A program made the position numbers and the translations under genes. A DNA stretch of 43,845 nt from an uncultured SAR116 cluster alpha proteobacterium (lineage in GTDB: Bacteria > Pseudomonadota > Alphaproteobacteria > Puniceispirillales > Marisalimonadaceae): positions 1 through 43,845 of the forward strand of contig CACNFD010000015.1 of assembly GCA_902619615.1 (NCBI GenBank), written 5' to 3'. Shown here piece by piece: positions 43,290 to 43,845 of the stretch (position 1 is its first letter; each line of letters opens with the position of its first letter). The notes below the pieces were generated by a model, which saw only the letters and a program-made list of their open reading frames with translations, made no database searches and was not told where the DNA came from.

Positions 43290-43845
43290 ATGAACTTTGA
43301 AAAAGATTGTTCTTTAATAATTGTCGACATGCAGAATGATTTCTGTCCTGATGGCTCTTTGGCTGTTAATGAAGGTAATAAAATTATAAAAAAAATTAAC
43401 TCTTTGCAAACAATGTTTTCCTCAATTATTTTAACTCAGGACTGGCATCCATTAGACCACTTGTCTTTTGCTTCTAATCAAAGCAATAAAATACCCTATG
43501 AAACAGTAGAAATGTCTTATGGAGTTCAAGTTTTGTGGCCTAATCATTGTGTACAAGGAACTTTTGGTGCTGAATTTCACAAAGACCTTGATACAACCAA
43601 AGCAAATATAATTATTAGAAAGGGATATAGAAAACAAATCGATAGCTATTCAGCTTTTTACGAAAACGACAAAAAGACCATGACAGGATTAGATGGTTTC
43701 TTAAAACAGAATAACATTAAAAAAGTGTATCTTTGTGGTTTAGCACTTGATTTTTGCGTTTATTATTCTGCTATTGATGCTAAAACCTTAGGTTATGATA
43801 CTTATGTAATTCTTGATGCAACAAAAGCAATTGACTTAGATGATT
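43290..43845 (+). CDS. pncA: Nicotinamidase (3' end outside window)
   Basis: 185 codons are visible and the frame is open to the right edge. Catalytic triad of the isochorismatase-like amidases: Asp in IIVDMQNDF, Lys in IIRKGYRKQIDSYSAF and Cys in LALDFCVYYSA. LTQDWHPLDHLSFA supplies the metal-binding Asp and two His. It deamidates nicotinamide to nicotinate in NAD salvage. GAGGAA lies 3 bases before the ATG. The 67-bp repeat immediately upstream is unusual. Confidence 0.92.
   Translation, partial: MNFEKDCSLIIVDMQNDFCPDGSLAVNEGNKIIKKINSLQTMFSSIILTQDWHPLDHLSFASNQSNKIPYETVEMSYGVQVLWPNHCVQGTFGAEFHKDLDTTKANIIIRKGYRKQIDSYSAFYENDKKTMTGLDGFLKQNNIKKVYLCGLALDFCVYYSAIDAKTLGYDTYVILDATKAIDLDD

Noticed and set aside
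1-43845. CRISPR arrays, rRNA genes, toxin-antitoxin pairs
   Set aside because: I found no regularly spaced repeat arrays, no rRNA-like stretches and no convincing toxin-antitoxin pair by reading both strands.
39386-43845. Firm call of a second genomic island up to pncA
   Set aside because: The repeats suggest it, but there is no second integrase and no second tRNA-end copy, so it is kept as a hypothesis in the findings.

Overview
The window is very AT-rich (roughly a third G+C or less by eye), densely coded with short intergenic gaps, and carries tightly packed operons of small-molecule catabolism. The gene families (TauD-type and LLM oxygenases, ComDE-type ThDP decarboxylase, QuiC, Entner-Doudoroff genes, many EamA exporters, FCD and LysR regulators) suggest a heterotrophic, probably marine, AT-rich alphaproteobacterium. 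The phylum-level call is inferred from gene content only.

Layout. 1-6003: 5-oxoprolinase/hydantoinase fusion (left end cut), an FCD-type GntR regulator, and a divergent two-domain 3-dehydroshikimate dehydratase (quiC). 6000-8047: a class III cyclase/TolB-like/TPR signalling protein and a small orphan gene. 8057-13449: a catabolic cluster with glutaryl-CoA dehydrogenase, DsbA-fold isomerase, cupin and TauD-type dioxygenase on the minus strand, divergent from an amidohydrolase and an LLM oxidoreductase. 13504-18421: envelope genes (DUF3833 lipoprotein, chalcone-isomerase-like protein, YciB), then an enolase-superfamily dehydratase/racemase, an Asp-nucleophile alpha/beta hydrolase and an EamA transporter. 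18448-20171: HIT protein and M20 carbamoylase-type amidohydrolase. 20181-24047: the Entner-Doudoroff operon zwf-pgl-edd. 24174-29857: a YihU-like reductase, two SDR proteins lacking the catalytic Tyr, a Gfo/Idh/MocA dehydrogenase, a split ThDP decarboxylase of the sulfopyruvate decarboxylase (ComD/ComE) type and an EamA transporter. I read this as a candidate C3-sulfonate locus. 29849-33995: DEAD-box helicase, YhiN-type flavoprotein, LysR regulator.

Accessory part. A tRNA-Ser(GCU) gene at 34142-34233 is followed at once by a P4-type tyrosine integrase and a small integrated island (about 34223-39386) bounded by an 11/12-bp copy of the tRNA 3' end. Its cargo is an AlpA-like regulator preceded by a hairpin-rich leader, a second small HTH protein, a secreted protein, an SRA-HNH fusion expected to be a modification-dependent (type IV) restriction endonuclease, and a secreted arylsulfotransferase-like beta-propeller. 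Paired TTGTAGAC sequences with 12-bp period occur in front of the integrase, just inside the right end, and again 3.9 kb further on.

39591-42841 is a redox/electrophile-stress module (lysR, doxX, pirin, FMN reductase, YCII) bracketed by two families of direct repeats (67 bp and 25 bp). A nicotinamidase gene (pncA) runs off the right edge. The most interesting items are the repeat/attachment-site architecture at 34.2-43.3 kb, the SRA-HNH cargo and the ComDE/YihU-like/Tyr-less SDR cluster.
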